From Scolanthus callimorphus (lineage: Eukaryota; Cnidaria; Anthozoa; Actiniaria; Edwardsiidae): a stretch of 64,000 nt of DNA. Positions 1 to 12,300 of this stretch are shown here, piece by piece. Location: NCBI GenBank assembly GCA_033964015.1, contig JAWWUD010000061.1, positions 551,001-615,000 on the forward strand. Direction: 5' to 3'. Made by a program: the position numbers and the translations under genes. The notes below the pieces were generated by a model. The model had not been told where the DNA came from. It searched no databases and saw nothing but the letters and a program-made list of their open reading frames with translations. The first letter of the stretch is position 1. Each line of letters starts with the position of its first letter.

Positions 1-490
1 ATTCTTTATTTCCGTCTTTTATTAGCTAGCAAAGTTGTTCCAGACACGGGAACGGAACAACTTTGCTAGTGAAAGAAAGACTGACGGAAACCTAATGCTC
101 ACGCTCGCAGTGCTTTCGAAAGATTTCCACTACTGTCACTGTCAGTCATCTCCAGTCAAAACTCGTGCAAAGCCCAACAGACAAATGTTTGTCATCTCAA
201 GAATAAAAGATTAGATAACTCAAGAATTACTGTACCATTGTCTAAAAATGAAATGTGAAAATGTTGAGAGAAGGCATTCCTTTCCTTTGTAGTTTTTGAC
301 ACCGCGCTCAACACTCGTCGCATTCAAGATGGCCGCCGTATGGCTCATTCATTCATTGAATTTCACTTGAAATTCTACAAAATGTTAACTTAAGCCTTAA
401 TAAGCTTACGTAAGCGTGGTCAAACGACAAATCTCCCAAGCAGCCACGATCGTTTCATTCAAACTTTCTTCACTTCGAGTCCAAAACATC
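1..490. other. Left flank, no gene seen
   Basis: I see no coding signal here. A short palindrome near 35-70 repeats the words AAAGTTGTTC and GAACAACTTTG around a short loop. Bases ~415-470 (words ACGACAAATCTCCCAAGCAG and CCACGATCGTTTCATTC) closely resemble ~4405-4445 on the far side of the neighbouring foldback element, in the same orientation. The two flanks are therefore themselves a diverged direct repeat. Confidence 0.5.
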
Positions 491-2203
491 TTAAGAGCGA
501 CTCTCTGTAAGGACCGAGTGACTTCGTGAAAATGTGGCACAAGGTTGAAAGATTGACCCCCCTCATATTTTATCCAGAGATAGCCTATGTTATGCTAGTA
601 AACGTGATATATTTTTTATGTTAGAAAAATAAAGCAATGTAGAGAAAATTTCGAAAAAACCACCGCCGGGTCGTGAAGCTCAAAAATCACTAAAACAGCA
701 TGCGATCCTACGGTCAAATAACAGAACTCCCGCGAAGGCGCAAAATAAAACTTGCATTTATTTGCATCATAATTTCATTTTAGAGGTATCAAAGATTTGA
801 ATGCACCCAGATGTTTAATTATAGCTAACATTTTAAGTTCTTGGCGAGCACTCAAGGAAGGCTGAAATTTCAAATTTTGAAAATCTAAAATTTCACTTAT
901 TTTGAAACAATGAAAAATGCAGGCGGTATTATTCAGAATTTATTGAAACTTGGAATTTAACAAGTACTTAAGATATATTTAGCCTGGGTATAAAAATTAT
1001 TCTTGGAAAACATATCTGAGACGAGAACTAGTACACTCAATTTACCCTAATTAAGCCAATTTTCTCGCGGAACTGTAAATAATCTCCTAAGAAATATCCT
1101 GACAAATGTCACATTTTTCCAGAAAGAAGCCAGAAATATACTAGATTTACAGCTTACCATTTATTAGAAACGCCGTGGAGATAAATTACGGGTCGTGTAT
1201 TTGTACTTTTGCTTTCTTGCTGCTGACATTACGAAGAATTTTTGTCGGCAAACAAAGTCAAAATCTTCCATATGGCGTGTTTTTCCCACGCTCACTCACT
1301 GCTTACACTTGTACAGCTTGTTTGTCGCAATAAAAACTTGTTTGTATATTCAAACTCTAAAGGAGTAATTTCTGAGGTTCAGAAAGACTGTTCAAACGAT
1401 AGCTATTTCGATCTCTGATTTCTCCGTAGATAAAGTGCAGTCAACCGACTCATTGGACAAAACGAAGGCAATTAACGTTTGTCACGCAATATTCTCGCAC
1501 GTGGAAGGGACAGTGAGTTTGTCACAATAAATATCATTTGTTTCTATCATTAAACTCTACCTTGATCTAAAAAATCCTGTAGCCTAAAGAGATCTCTCTT
1601 TGAAGAATTCAGGCGCGTGTCTTCTCGTCTGACATTCATGGCAAACAAGAAAATGACGCGTGTCCACGGTCCGCACTAAATTCCTGCGTCCTTGAGTTGT
1701 GTCATTTTGTAAAAACAATAAAATCAAAATGGGAACAGCGACAAAATAAAACAGCCCAAAGTAGTTGAGTGACAGCGATTTCTTTTTCTGCGGAATAATG
1801 AAAATTGTACTTACCAAGGCGTGGTCGTAAAGACTTAAACTATTGTTATGAATGTCAAAAAATAAAACCTTAACAGTCTCGAGAAGAGTCTAGGCAAATG
1901 ATAAAATTTAGGAAAAAAACATTTGCCGTCTAGATTGTCCACCACAATCAGTTTTCTTGCGTTACCCGACCTCTTGGAAAGTCATACCCTCTCGCGCCTC
2001 AGCATTTTGGGTGTGGCAGTAAAATATCGAAACTCGCCCTGTTGGGCCGAGCAACCCCGCACAAAAGTCTTTGGAGTACCCCATCCCCATCCCAATCCCC
2101 TTCCGGGTGAGCCACGTCAATTCCATTGTTGTTTAATTTTGTATCGCCTTCTTGCACGACAGTAAGGGGACAAATAGGTATTCACTCTTATTCTGCGCTT
2201 GTC

Positions 2204-2555
2204 AACCTCGTTCCCAGGACCTTCTGGGTAATTTTCAAGATGGCGGGTCACTCGGAAGAAGACCGTGGCAAAGGCTGTGGCCTTTCCACAGGGAGACCAC
2301 CTAAGTAAGACAGTTTAAATCCGATATGGCTTGCGGAAAGCCGGGATAAGATGGCACAAATCATGAACACATGTCAATAAGATTAATTTTAGCCCCGACT
2401 TCGGCCCTCTTTTGCCGGCTGTCTGCACTCCATATCGGACTTTAACTGTTTTTTAAGCGGTCTCCCTGTGGATAAAGCCCCAGCCTTTGCCAGGGTCTTC
2501 TTCCGAGTGACCTACCATCATGAAAATTACCCAGAAGACACTGGCAACGAGGTTG
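2204..2555. mobile_element. MULE-like MITE with 10-bp duplication
   Basis: A 352-bp inverted-repeat element starts AACCTCGTTCCCAG and ends with the complement CTGGCAACGAGGTT plus one base. TGCGCTTGTC lies on both sides (2194-2203 and 2556-2565), a perfect 10-bp target duplication. Long arms include the words GTCACTCGGAAGAAGACC and GGTCTTCTTCCGAGTGAC. Duplications of 9-10 bp point to Mutator-like elements. Open frames here are short and are produced by the palindrome. Confidence 0.75.
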
Positions 2556-2676
2556 TGCGCTTGTCTCTCCCGCACTGCCTCTCCCCCTTTGCTTGTCTCT
2601 CCCGCACTTTCCTCATTTTAAATTTATCTTTTTCTTTTACAAAGAGTCCGGCAGCAAACAACTGCAAAACTGGGCG

Positions 2677-3098
2677 CCCGCGGGGGGGACTCCCATTTTT
2701 TTAGACGGGGGTGCTTTTCGGAAAAATTGATTTTGACCCTAAGGGATAGCAAAATGGGTGTGGCCAACAGCAAATTTACCCCTAAAAGAAAGCAAATTTG
2801 GCGTGGCGAACGCCGAGTTTACCCCTAAAAGATAGCAAATTTGGCAGGTCAAAACAAATAAAGCCAATTTGAGGTCTTTTAGGGTTTTCATCCAAGTTTC
2901 CTTTGTAAATATTGGTTCTGGTGTCAGGATCAATATATTTCTGGGCAAGGATTGGTCTGAGACTCCCCTAAGGGATAGGGCTGATTTTAAACACCCCTAA
3001 GAGATAGCACGACCTGTCAATTTTATACCCTAAGGGATAGGACGAGCACCCCCGTCTGAAAATATGGGGAGTCCCCCCCCCCCCCCCCCCCCCCCGGG
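2677..3098. mobile_element. hAT-like G-tract element, 8-bp duplication
   Basis: The ends are G/C-rich inverted repeats: CGGGGGGGACTCCCAT on the left, ATGGGGAGTC plus a C-run on the right. Inside the ends come GACGGGGGTGC and GAGCACCCCCGTC. Flanking ACTGGGCG at 2669-2676 and 3099-3106 is an 8-bp target duplication. The body repeats short phrases such as CCCTAAGGGATAG and CCCCTAAAAGA. Relatives lie at 34429-34829 and about 47035-48842, with partial ends near 6189 and 60600. Eight-bp duplications are a hAT hallmark; the superfamily call is inference. Confidence 0.7.
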
Positions 3099-4539
3099 AC
3101 TGGGCGTAACTACGTGCACGGCGGCGGCACACCCTTGATCAAACATCACAGAATCTAGTCTCGCTAAAATGTTTGGAACATTTTAATCTTAGTTCCTTTT
3201 CCTTGGAAAGTCACATTTTATTTCAAATATCAAAATAATTATTGCTCTATTAGTGAAACAATATCGAAAGCCGGAAAAAGAAAGGTTCCCCTTCCTTGTG
3301 TGAGAAGAATGAGTGACAGAAGCGTTAATTGACTTTGTATTGTTCATTGAGTCGGTTGACTGCACTTTATCTCCAGCTAGCAACGGAGAAATCAGAGAAA
3401 TAGCTAAATCGTTTGAACAGAATCTTTATGAACTTCGGAAATCACTCCTATAGAATTCGATTTTACAAACAAGTGTATTGCGACAATCAAAGCTGTAGAA
3501 GGGTAAGCAGCGAGCGTGGGAAAAACACGCCATCTGGAGGATTTTGTTTACCGAGAAAACTTCTTCGTCTCAGTGTCGGCGGCAAGAAAGGAAAATTATG
3601 AATACACAAATGTTACCCCGAAGTTTATGTCCACGGTGTTTCTAATCAATGGTAAGCTGTAAATTTGGTATATGTCTGGCTTATTTGCTTATTTTTTCGG
3701 GTAAAGAGTGAGATTTCTCAGGATATTTCTTAGGACATTGTTTACAGTTCCGCGAGAAAATTGGCTTAATTAGGGTAAATTGAGTGTACTCGTTCTCATC
3801 TCAGATATGTTTTCCAAGAATAATTTTTATACCCGGGCTAAATATATCTTAAGTAGTTGCTAAATTCCAAGTTTCAATAAATTCTGAATAATACCGCATG
3901 CATTTTTCATTGTTTCAAAATAAAGTGAAATTTTAGATTTGCAAAATGTGAAATTTCGGCCTTCTTTGGGTGCTCGCTAAGAACTTAAAATGTTAGCTAT
4001 AATTAAATATATGGATGCATTCAAATCTTTGATACCTCTAAAATGAAATTATGATGCAAAGAAATGCAAGTTTTATTTTGCGCCTCCGCGGGAGTTCCGT
4101 TATTTGACCGTAGGATCGCATGCTGTTTTAGTCATTTTTGAGCTTCACGACCCGGCGTTACTTTTTCGAAATTTTCTCTACATTGCTTTATTTTTCTAAC
4201 ATAAAAAAATATATCACGTTTACTAGCATACCATAGGCTATCTCTGGATAAAATATGAGGGGGCTCGATTTCTCGACCTTGTGCCACATCTCACTCGGTC
4301 CTTACAGAGAGTCGCTCTTAAATTTTAAATGAAAAATTAAGCTTTATTCTCCTTGAAACTCTCAAACAAACAACAAGCTTGCAAGACAACAATTAAGCGT
4401 AGTAACGACAAACCTCCCGAGCAGCCACCATCGTTCATTCAATCATCAAACTAGGGAAGCTACGAAAGCCGTGAAAAAATGTTGAATGAAAATTTCTTCG
4501 GATAGATCCAAAAAACATTTATATCTACACGACCTACCT

Positions 4540-5270
4540 TGAGAATGGGTTTCTTGTCGTTGTCTTTTTGCAGCACGACAACAACTTTCCGAGTTTCGCT
4601 TACGCCTCATTCATTCTTTGTCTATTTCTCGCTGTCGCTCCCTGGCCTCCTGAGACATGTTCTCTCTGGCCTCTTTTTTCCGTTGTTTTTGCCTCTCTCG
4701 CTGGTTATCATATTCGGATTCCGACATATTTGCTCGGGCCACCTTCATTTGTTTTCTGTTTGTGTCCCGTTGTCGTTGTCATTCCTCCTGAGACATGGTT
4801 TCTCTGGCCGACTTTTTCCGTTCCCTCTCCCGCGCTCGCTCTTGCTCCATCTCCTGACTTGACATGTCTTCCCGGGCATTTCTCCTCCACTCTCTGTCCC
4901 TCGCTCGCTTTGCTGTTTCCCTCGTGAAACTTTCATGTTCATCGACAACGGTCTCGACTTCTTCTTGGCAACTCATTTCTTTTTCTTGAATCTTTATTTC
5001 TCGAAGTGTTTTGTAGTGTTTCAGTTTTTGATGAAGAACAGAAAAACTGTCCTTCACTTGACGAAAACTGTGAGTAAACTGACTCAAAGAAAAAATCGCC
5101 AACTTTTGCCAACTATTTGAACGCGCGAGCGTGCCCATTTTCCCGCCCCAAAACCGAGACAGGCAACCCACGCCTCTGCGACGACGGACACACGGACGAA
5201 CAAACCGGAAGTCCATTAGAAAACAGGTCGATGCATATACACTTTTGTGTTGTTTCCTTTTCTCCTGCAT
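4540..5270 (-). CDS. Arg/Glu-rich 23-aa-repeat protein, first exon (copy 1)
   Basis: The frame opens with ATG at 5270 (MQEKRKQHKSVYAS) and is continuous to about 4779. It encodes a basic N-terminus (VRPCVRRRRG) and then charged helical repeats with the recurring phrase R-x-N-A-R-E-x-M-S-x-Q-E at a period near 23 residues. Further repeats follow in a shifted frame down to ~4600. The segment ends at a splice-donor-like CTCAAG|GTAGGT near 4535. A homologous copy is on the + strand at 44230-44907 with the same donor. The repeat resembles the STPR (23-residue peptide repeat) type of DNA-binding repeat; this is a resemblance only. The gene lies just inside a GC-rich hairpin leader (5278-5332). Probably a multicopy element gene rather than a host gene. 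Confidence 0.45.
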
Positions 5271-5277
5271 GTAGCTA

Positions 5278-5332
5278 TGGGGCTCCGCTACGCGGGCGCC
5301 TTCGGCGCCCGCGGGAGCTCCGCTACTATTTG
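5278..5332. repeat. GC-rich hairpin, GGAGCTCCGC family
   Basis: The sequence contains the perfect 9-bp stem GCGGGCGCC/GGCGCCCGC around a TTC loop, inside an outer pair GGCTCCGCTAC and GGAGCTCCGCTAC. Similar GAGCTCCGC hairpins sit at 28679-28720 (stem GCGGGCC/GGCCCGC), ~44200, 29920 and 49487. It lies directly upstream of the Arg/Glu-rich gene and may be its leader or an element terminus. Confidence 0.6.
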
Positions 5333-5339
5333 TGTGTGA

Positions 5340-6000
5340 ATTAGATGTTTTTCAAAGATGTCATAAGAGAAATAAATAAGGCATTGAATCGCAAAGTTCC
5401 CATACATTTCTTACTAAAATTGTATTTCCCAGAACTCGACAAATATTTACTTGGTTGACCTGAAACTCGCTTAATCACAAGTATATGACAATATCTAAAG
5501 GATTCTGTCCTTATTTTGTTTATTGTTTTGGAATAAGGGCATATTTAGGGAGTTTTAGTTTGGTCACGTGGCACGTGAAACCCAAGAATATATTAGTAAA
5601 TTATCATTATCAAATCTCAGTCAAGTGATGAAACAGCCAAGAATGTGTTGAAGCCAGAGTGATATTGTGATATATCATGAGATTATCAAACTGCCCTATA
5701 TTATGTAAATATCTCCATTTTAGTTCTGAGAATATCATGATTTATAAGATAATCACGAACTTGTGTGATATATCACGATAATATCAAATAATCGCATTCT
5801 CCATTTTCAGTCCTCTCAGTTAGTATTTTATTATCATAAAGTTATCATAGCCAGGCACGTTCTTGACAACTCCAGCAGGCCTAGGGTTTGCAACCATTTG
5901 GCAAAAAGGTGCAATAAAATAATCAAAGAAACAGATGAGCTTCGGCTCACTATTTCTTTCGGGTTTACAAGTGAACATGTTCCACACAAATGCCTCTAGT
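5340..6000. other. AT-rich stretch with GATATATCA words, no gene
   Basis: No coding signal. Between 5660 and 5800 the words GATATATCATGA and ATATCACGATAATATC resemble the ~66-bp satellite at 7680 and may be its decayed edge. Confidence 0.4.
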
Positions 6001-6019
6001 TCATTCTCAAGGTCAGAGT

Positions 6020-7515
6020 TGAAACAGTCATTCACAAAACTCGTTCTACAAAAGCGCAGGAAAGAACTCAGTTCACTATACCATAGTCTTGTTGTACAAA
6101 TGCGCTTTAAAGAACTAGCTCACTATACACATAGCCTCGTTCTACAAATGCGCTGGAAAGAACTTAAGTTCACTATACACATAGACTAGGGGGGACTCCC
6201 ATATTTTTGGTCGGGGATGATCGTTCTCTATACACATATCCTCGTTCTACAAATGCGCCGAAAAGAAATAGTTCACTATACACATAGCATCGTTCTACAA
6301 ATGCACAGAAAGAACTAGTTCTTTACACACATAGCCTTGTTCTACAAATGCGCTGGAAAGAACAAGTTCTCTATACACATAACCTCGTTCTACAAATGCG
6401 CAGGAAAGAACTAGTTCTCTATACACATAGTCTCGTTCTACAAATGCGCAGGAAAAAACTAGTTCTCTATACATATAGCTTCGTTCTATAAATGCGCTTG
6501 ACAGAACTAGTTCTCTATACACATAGCCTAGCTCTATAAATGCGCTTGACAGAATTAGTTCTCTATACACATAGCCTCGTTCTATAAATGCGCTTGAAAG
6601 AACTAGTTCTCTATACACATAGTCTCGTTCTATAAATGCGCAGGAAAGAACTAGTTCACTATACACATAGCCTCGTTCCTTTAAATGCGCTTGAAAGAAC
6701 TAGTTCTCTATACACAGTCTCGTTCTATAAATGCGCAGGAAAGAACTAGTTCACTATACACATAGCCTCGTTCTATAAATGCGCAGGAAAGAACTAGTTC
6801 TCTATACACATACCCGCATTCTACAAATAAGCAGGAAAGAACTAGTTAACTATACACATAGCCTCGTTCTATAAATGCGCTTGACAGAACTAGTTCTCTA
6901 TACACATAGCCTCGTTCTATAAATGTGCTTGAAAGAACTAGATCTCTTTACACATAGTCTCGTTCTAAAAATGCGCAGGAAAGAACTAGTTCTCTATACA
7001 CATACCCGCATTCTACAAATGCGCAGGAAAGAACTAGTTCACTATACACATAGCCTCGTACTATAAGTGCACTTAACAGAACTAGTTCTCTACACACATA
7101 ACCTACTTCTACAAATGCGCAGGAAAGGACTAGTTCTCTATACACATAGCCTCGTTCTACAATGCGCATGAAAGAACACACATAGCCTTGTTCTACAAAT
7201 GCGCAGGAAAGAACTAGTTCTCTATACACACAGTCTCGTTCTACAAGTGTGCAGGAAAGAACTAGTTCTTTACACACATAGCCTCCTTCTACAAATGCGC
7301 AGGAAAGAACTAGTTCTCTATACACATAGCCTCGTTCTACAAAATGCGCCGGAAAGAATAAGTTCACTATACATATAGCCTCATTCTACAAATGCGCAGG
7401 AGAGAACTATAGGAAAAAAAAACTAGCTCACTATTGCACATTGCCTCGTTCTACATATGCGCAGGAAAGAACCTCTATGCACATAGCATTTTTCTACAAA
7501 TCCGCAGGAGAAAAA
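6020..7515. repeat. 48-bp minisatellite array
   Basis: About 30 imperfect copies of a 48-bp unit run head to tail, with key words TCTATACACATAGCC, TCGTTCTACAAATGCGC and AGGAAAGAACTAG. Because 48 is a multiple of three, the complement stays open for 16-residue repeats (Y-V-Y-R-E-L-V-L-S-x-A-F-x-E-R-G) over 6295-6666 and 6948-7367. I treat that as a by-product, not a protein. At 6189-6225 a G-tract end fragment (GGGGGGACTCCCATA) interrupts the array. Confidence 0.9.
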
Positions 7516-7544
7516 TAGTTGGCTGTTTCTTCTGGTTCTGGGTT

Positions 7545-7660
7545 AATTGGAGCCAGAATGTGAAGCCTTATAACCAAGGTATTACCGTGCTCATATCCTT
7601 GGCTAATGGAAGTCAGAATGTGAAGTCTTATAACCAAGGTACTACCGTATTTATTTATTT
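7545..7660. repeat. Two-copy direct repeat
   Basis: A ~62-bp unit with the words CAGAATGTGAAG and TATAACCAAGGTA occurs twice in tandem between the minisatellite and the satellite. No coding signal. Confidence 0.7.
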
Positions 7661-7679
7661 ATCTAGTTCTCATTAAATA

Positions 7680-7860
7680 GGAAGAAAATCAACCTCATTA
7701 AACATTTTGATAATATCATGATATATCACCCTCTCAAGGCCCTAGGAAGAAAATTGCCCTCATTAATATTCTGATTATATCATGATATATCACTCTCTCA
7801 AAGCCCTAGGAAGAAAAAGTGACCTCATTAAATATTCTGATAATATCATGATTTATTATA
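7680..7860. repeat. ~66-bp satellite, block 1
   Basis: Three units of about 65-68 bp share CTCATTAAAT, ATATCATGATATATCA, CTCTCAAAGCCC and TAGGAAGAAAA. The same monomer appears at 8405-8605, 41619-41745, 42091-42290 and 43690-43815. All blocks appear to be one array split by later insertions. Confidence 0.9.
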
Positions 7861-8404
7861 TGGATGCCAGTGATTTACCGGAAACTAAAACACTCGTATT
7901 TTCCATATCTTCACTAGTGAAAATATGAAAAAGTTATGTACCGAATGTCCCGGATGTGCACGTTTGCAGTGTTGTTTTCCTGACTTCGTCTGCATTGAAA
8001 TCTCACTCGCTCGGTCATACGAGTTTTAAGCCACAAAACTAAAGTTTTGTTCTAGTTCTAAAGAGAAAAACCTTATTTCAACTATGGCAAAGAAAGCTAC
8101 AGCAACACAAAAAGGGAAATTAGTTCTTAACGACACTGGGAATCAGAAAGATTAAGGGAGCATTTCACAAATAAACACTTTCGACTTTACCAAGTGAGTT
8201 GTTCAATTTGTAATATTTTGCCGCTATCTCAATTCTAATCCATATAATAAAAAGAACATTACACGGTGGCTTGAAGATGTCGATTTCATTTTCTCGTGTC
8301 AAAAACAATATTTTACTCACTCGCTGCGTTCGCTCGTAAAATATTGTTCTTGCCACTCGAAAATAAAATCCATATCTTCGCGCCACCGTGTAACATCCTC
8401 TATA
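7861..8404. mobile_element. Insertion in satellite with internal hairpin
   Basis: This ~540-bp stretch separates two satellite blocks. Its right half (about 8250-8395) is a foldback: TTACACGGTGGC at the left pairs with GCCACCGTGTAA at the right, and AATATTTTACTC pairs with its inverse around a short core. A MITE is likely; the target duplication is not clear. Confidence 0.5.
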
Positions 8405-8605
8405 TATCACTCTCTCAAAGTCCTAGGAAGAAAACGTGACCTCATTAAATATTCCGATAATATCATGATATATCACTCTCTCAAAGCCCTTGGAAGAAAA
8501 TTGACCTCATTACATATTCTGATAATATCATGATATATCACTCTCTCTAAGGCCCTAGGAAGAAAATTGACCTCATTACATATTCTGATAATATCATGAT
8601 ATATC
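8405..8605. repeat. ~66-bp satellite, block 2, with Polinton target site
   Basis: Three satellite units end at the Polinton insertion point. The last six bases, TATATC at 8600-8605, are repeated at 41619-41624, just after the right end of the Polinton. In uninterrupted units the site reads GATATATCACTCTC. Confidence 0.9.
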
Positions 8606-9310
8606 AGTAGTATAGTATGCACGGAATTAGCATTTTTTTTCGGCAGGAATACTAATTTTCGGCAGGAATACATAATGAGCTTGCGGTTGATTGTTGACAT
8701 TTTCGGCAGGAATACTAATTTTCGGCAGGAATACATAATGAGCTTGCGGTTGATTGTTGACACAGGTGTTCCTTTGTTCTTTATTGCGGCGGAATTAATG
8801 AGCGTCCCCACGCGGAATTAATGAGCTTTGTGGTTGATCCCCAGTCTCACAACCACGGTTGAACCATGGTCGACCATGATTTGACCATGGTTTTCCATGG
8901 TTTTGGACCATGGTCAACCATGTTTTGGCAATGAAAATACCATGGTTGACCATGGTCGACCATGTGCGTTAAATGGCACCAGATCCAACCATGGTCAACC
9001 ATGGTTTGAATACTGCGACATATAGACAATGGCAGACCATGGTTGGCCACGGTCGACCATGGTCCAGTTACCATGGGCGAACATGGTTGACCATGGTTGC
9101 TTCACAAATCTCCTGCAGCTATTCATGTTGATTTGAAACATGGTCAACCATGGAAAACCATGGCGAAACATGGTAGGTCATGGTCGACCATGGTCCAGCT
9201 ACCATGGTCAAACATGGTGGACCGTGGTTGCAAGAAACGTAGCCAATCATGGAAAACCATGGTCAAACACGATACTCCATGGTTGAGCATATTATCCTGC
9301 AAACCATGAT

Positions 9311-12300
9311 CATAAGCAGATAGGTTGACAATGATGAATAACCCAAGCCAAACTTCTTGATTTGCTTTTGGTCATAAAATTCTAAATTAAATGAGGTCAC
9401 ATAGTCATAGGAAACATTAATAAAAAAAAACTACAAAACGCTAAACAATATATATATTATATCTTTTATTACATTTATCGGCACAACCCTACCTTTATAT
9501 GTTACATTAATAGCATTAAATTTTAGTACCACTCTCAAGAAATATCATAAATTACATTCACACATACAAACATCATACATACATTAAATTCAATGTCCTT
9601 TCGTAAAGAAGCGTTCATGCCAGACACACAGAAGAATGAGAGTTTACTAACCTGACGGTGCAGGGAGAAATCAACTTCCATATGTACAAAATAGGATTTC
9701 ATTATTCCTGTACAACTGTAAATTTTCAAACTTTGCTGAATACACAAGTCCATATTATAGGAAGGCTTGAGTCATTCCCTTTCATTGTTTCTGGCTAGAG
9801 AAGCATCTATAAAAAAGAACAATAAGAGTTGGCTTCTTTTAACAATACATTTTTAATTGATAGTGTTATTAGATAAAAAAAACTGAAAGGTCATTCCTCA
9901 ACATTTGCATGTGCTGAACATCCTGTTAGGAGGTTGTAAACACACTTTTCAACACACTTCCATGGGGGGTATGGATATTTTTTGGAACCACACATTTTTC
10001 CATAAGTCAGACAAGTGTGTCAAAATTGTAAAACTCTTCCTCCCCCCTAAAAATATTTATGATACTTTTCTGCCTCTGTCAACTCAATAGAGCACAATGT
10101 TTCCACTGTTTAGGGCAAAATGATGGCAAAAGAATGCTTTGTTCTAAACAAAATTATAACAAAATAGAAACCAAAAGGAGTAAACACAAATGAAATACCG
10201 GGTGATCCCCCGTGTGAGCACTTGATATCTTCACATGTGAAAATCACACACTTGCCTAATGCTCGATGCTTGATTTTAAGCAATTATTGGATGAGGTTTT
10301 TGTGATTTCCAGAATAAACAATGTCAAGACAGTCCACTTGTCAGGACATTGTTTATTCTGGAAATCACAAAAACCGAATTCAATAATAATAATTCAATAA
10401 TTGTTTTATTATACATTGATAATAATAATAATAATATAATAATAATTTCAATAATAATAATTCAATAACTGTTTTATTATACATTGATTCAGTGAAAATA
10501 CTTTTCTTTTTATTTTACACAAGCGCCTTGTTAAAATAGGGTAAGTGCTCTAGTCCCATGATGCATTGCGCGCATGCATCAGCATGCTGATTCTTGAAGA
10601 CCCTCAAAGTGTGTGATTCCCAAAGTAAAGCGCACCCTCTTAGCCAATCAGAATTGATATAGTGAGTACAATGTATAATAATCAAGCAAATTTGGTATTT
10701 CATTGATGTCTAATAATAAACAGAACATTACTTGACCACTTGGAGCTACAACTTTTATCTTCTTGTGTTAAAAAATTATCTCATGTTCCGGGGGCTCAAA
10801 TAATACATTTTCAACACTCGAAGATAAAATTTGTATCTCTGTGCAGTCATTCATAGCAAACATGTAAAATTTATCAAAATGGATTGCTTACTGTGTAGCA
10901 TACAGTTAAGGAGCTTGACTCAAATCCAGACCAATCCCTCACTGAGCCTTCTATTCTATAACATATCAGCACATCTCTGATGGTACATGTATTAACTCAA
11001 GGCATTTCCCAATCTATCAGCATCAGGTCCTTTCTCAGTGCACTCTGTCAGTAAAACAAAGTCTGAATCAAGAGCTGTATTAAGTTCAGTAGTAACATAA
11101 ACATTGTGCACACAAACATAAACATTGTGCACAGAAACATTGTGTTACATGCTTACTCTGACAAACTGCCATGGGTTCAAACACAGCCCTTAATCTTTTA
11201 TTCAATTCGAGATCTAACCATATCTAAGGAAACTTAGAAAGTACACACACATAATCAATGACAGAACTTCTTGTTTACTGCAGTAAGTTGTTCCGTGCGA
11301 TCTCTTGTTGTTTATCAGATCGTGTGAAGGGGGCTCACATTTCGCATTCACATTCCACACGAGCTGGACAAAATCGAAGGGAATAATTAACGGCATATTG
11401 CCCAATACGTTCAAGAAAACCAGGGAAATGAAAAGAAAAATCAGAGAGAATTCCCATTTCTCTAACAATTCCTTGGTAAACTAAGAAACTCGCATATGAC
11501 ATGTTGTGGTCGTACGTACCCGTGCGCGTGATCGAACGATGAACCTTCCTTGGCCATTGTGCAATTACATTGGACTTCGATCGCGCCAAAAACTTCCTCT
11601 ACTTCTGTGAACTGTTACTATAAATGGCTGTTTGAATTGAGCTTAAATAAAACCATAGTGAAGATTAAATAAAAGAACAGTTCAGCTCGATCTGCCATCC
11701 AGTTCTAGTTCAGCTGATTCAAATCGATGTAAACGGTCGCATGAGCCAGCGATATTGGGGTCAGCCAGTCAGCAGTCAGAGGCTTGGCTGCATAGCTAAC
11801 AAAATGTCCGGAGTAGTGGAAAGACGTGTCGAACTTCCATCCGTTATAGTTCCTGTATCTATTAAGCCCATGGGGATTTTTGCTGATATTCAATGGAAAC
11901 CCGAAAAGTAAGTACACACACACCTATAATTAATGGCAGAACTTATTGTTTAAGGCTGTTCCGTGCGATCTCTTCTTGTTATCAGATGGTAAGACGGGCT
12001 CACATTTCGCATTCACATTCCGCACAAGCTGATGTGACAAAATCGAGGGGAATATTTTATAATCCGGGGCTGATATCATTCTGTATCCTGCATATTTTAA
12101 AATGAGTCTGCTGTCCAGTTGTCTGAGTTAGCCGTAGAAATCTGCATTTGATCATTCAGATTTCGTTTTTTGCTTGTTTCTTTGTGGTATGTACTAAAAC
12201 TTCGATAAAACTCGCCTCATGTCGATAGTCTAGTCTTATCAACCTCCCATCTCAGACTCAGGGACTATTCGCCGCTAATCATTTCACCTATTGGTTTCAC

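Larger units (their letters stand above)
495..4317. mobile_element. TTAA-flanked foldback transposon with ~1-kb arms
   Basis: The element begins GAGCGACTCTCTGTAAGG and ends with its reverse complement. It is flanked by TTAA at 491-494 and 4318-4321. Arms of roughly 1 kb (about 495-1560 and 3190-4317) are imperfect inverted copies; the words GGCACAAGG, CTATCTCTGG and CGGTCAAATAAC recur inverted. The middle (1560-3190) holds two younger insertions. TTAA duplications are typical of piggyBac and Kolobok elements. No transposase was recognised, so the superfamily is open and the element is probably non-autonomous. Confidence 0.75.

Noticed and set aside
3071..3095. Poly-C/G runs here and at 33757-33782, 46855 and 56500 as functional elements
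   Set aside because: Low-complexity tracts at ends of G-tract repeats; length is likely unreliable in assembly.
6295..7367. Long repetitive frames (YRELVLSxAF repeats) as a real protein
   Set aside because: They are the complement of a 48-bp minisatellite with no start context or conserved domain; open only because 48 is divisible by three.
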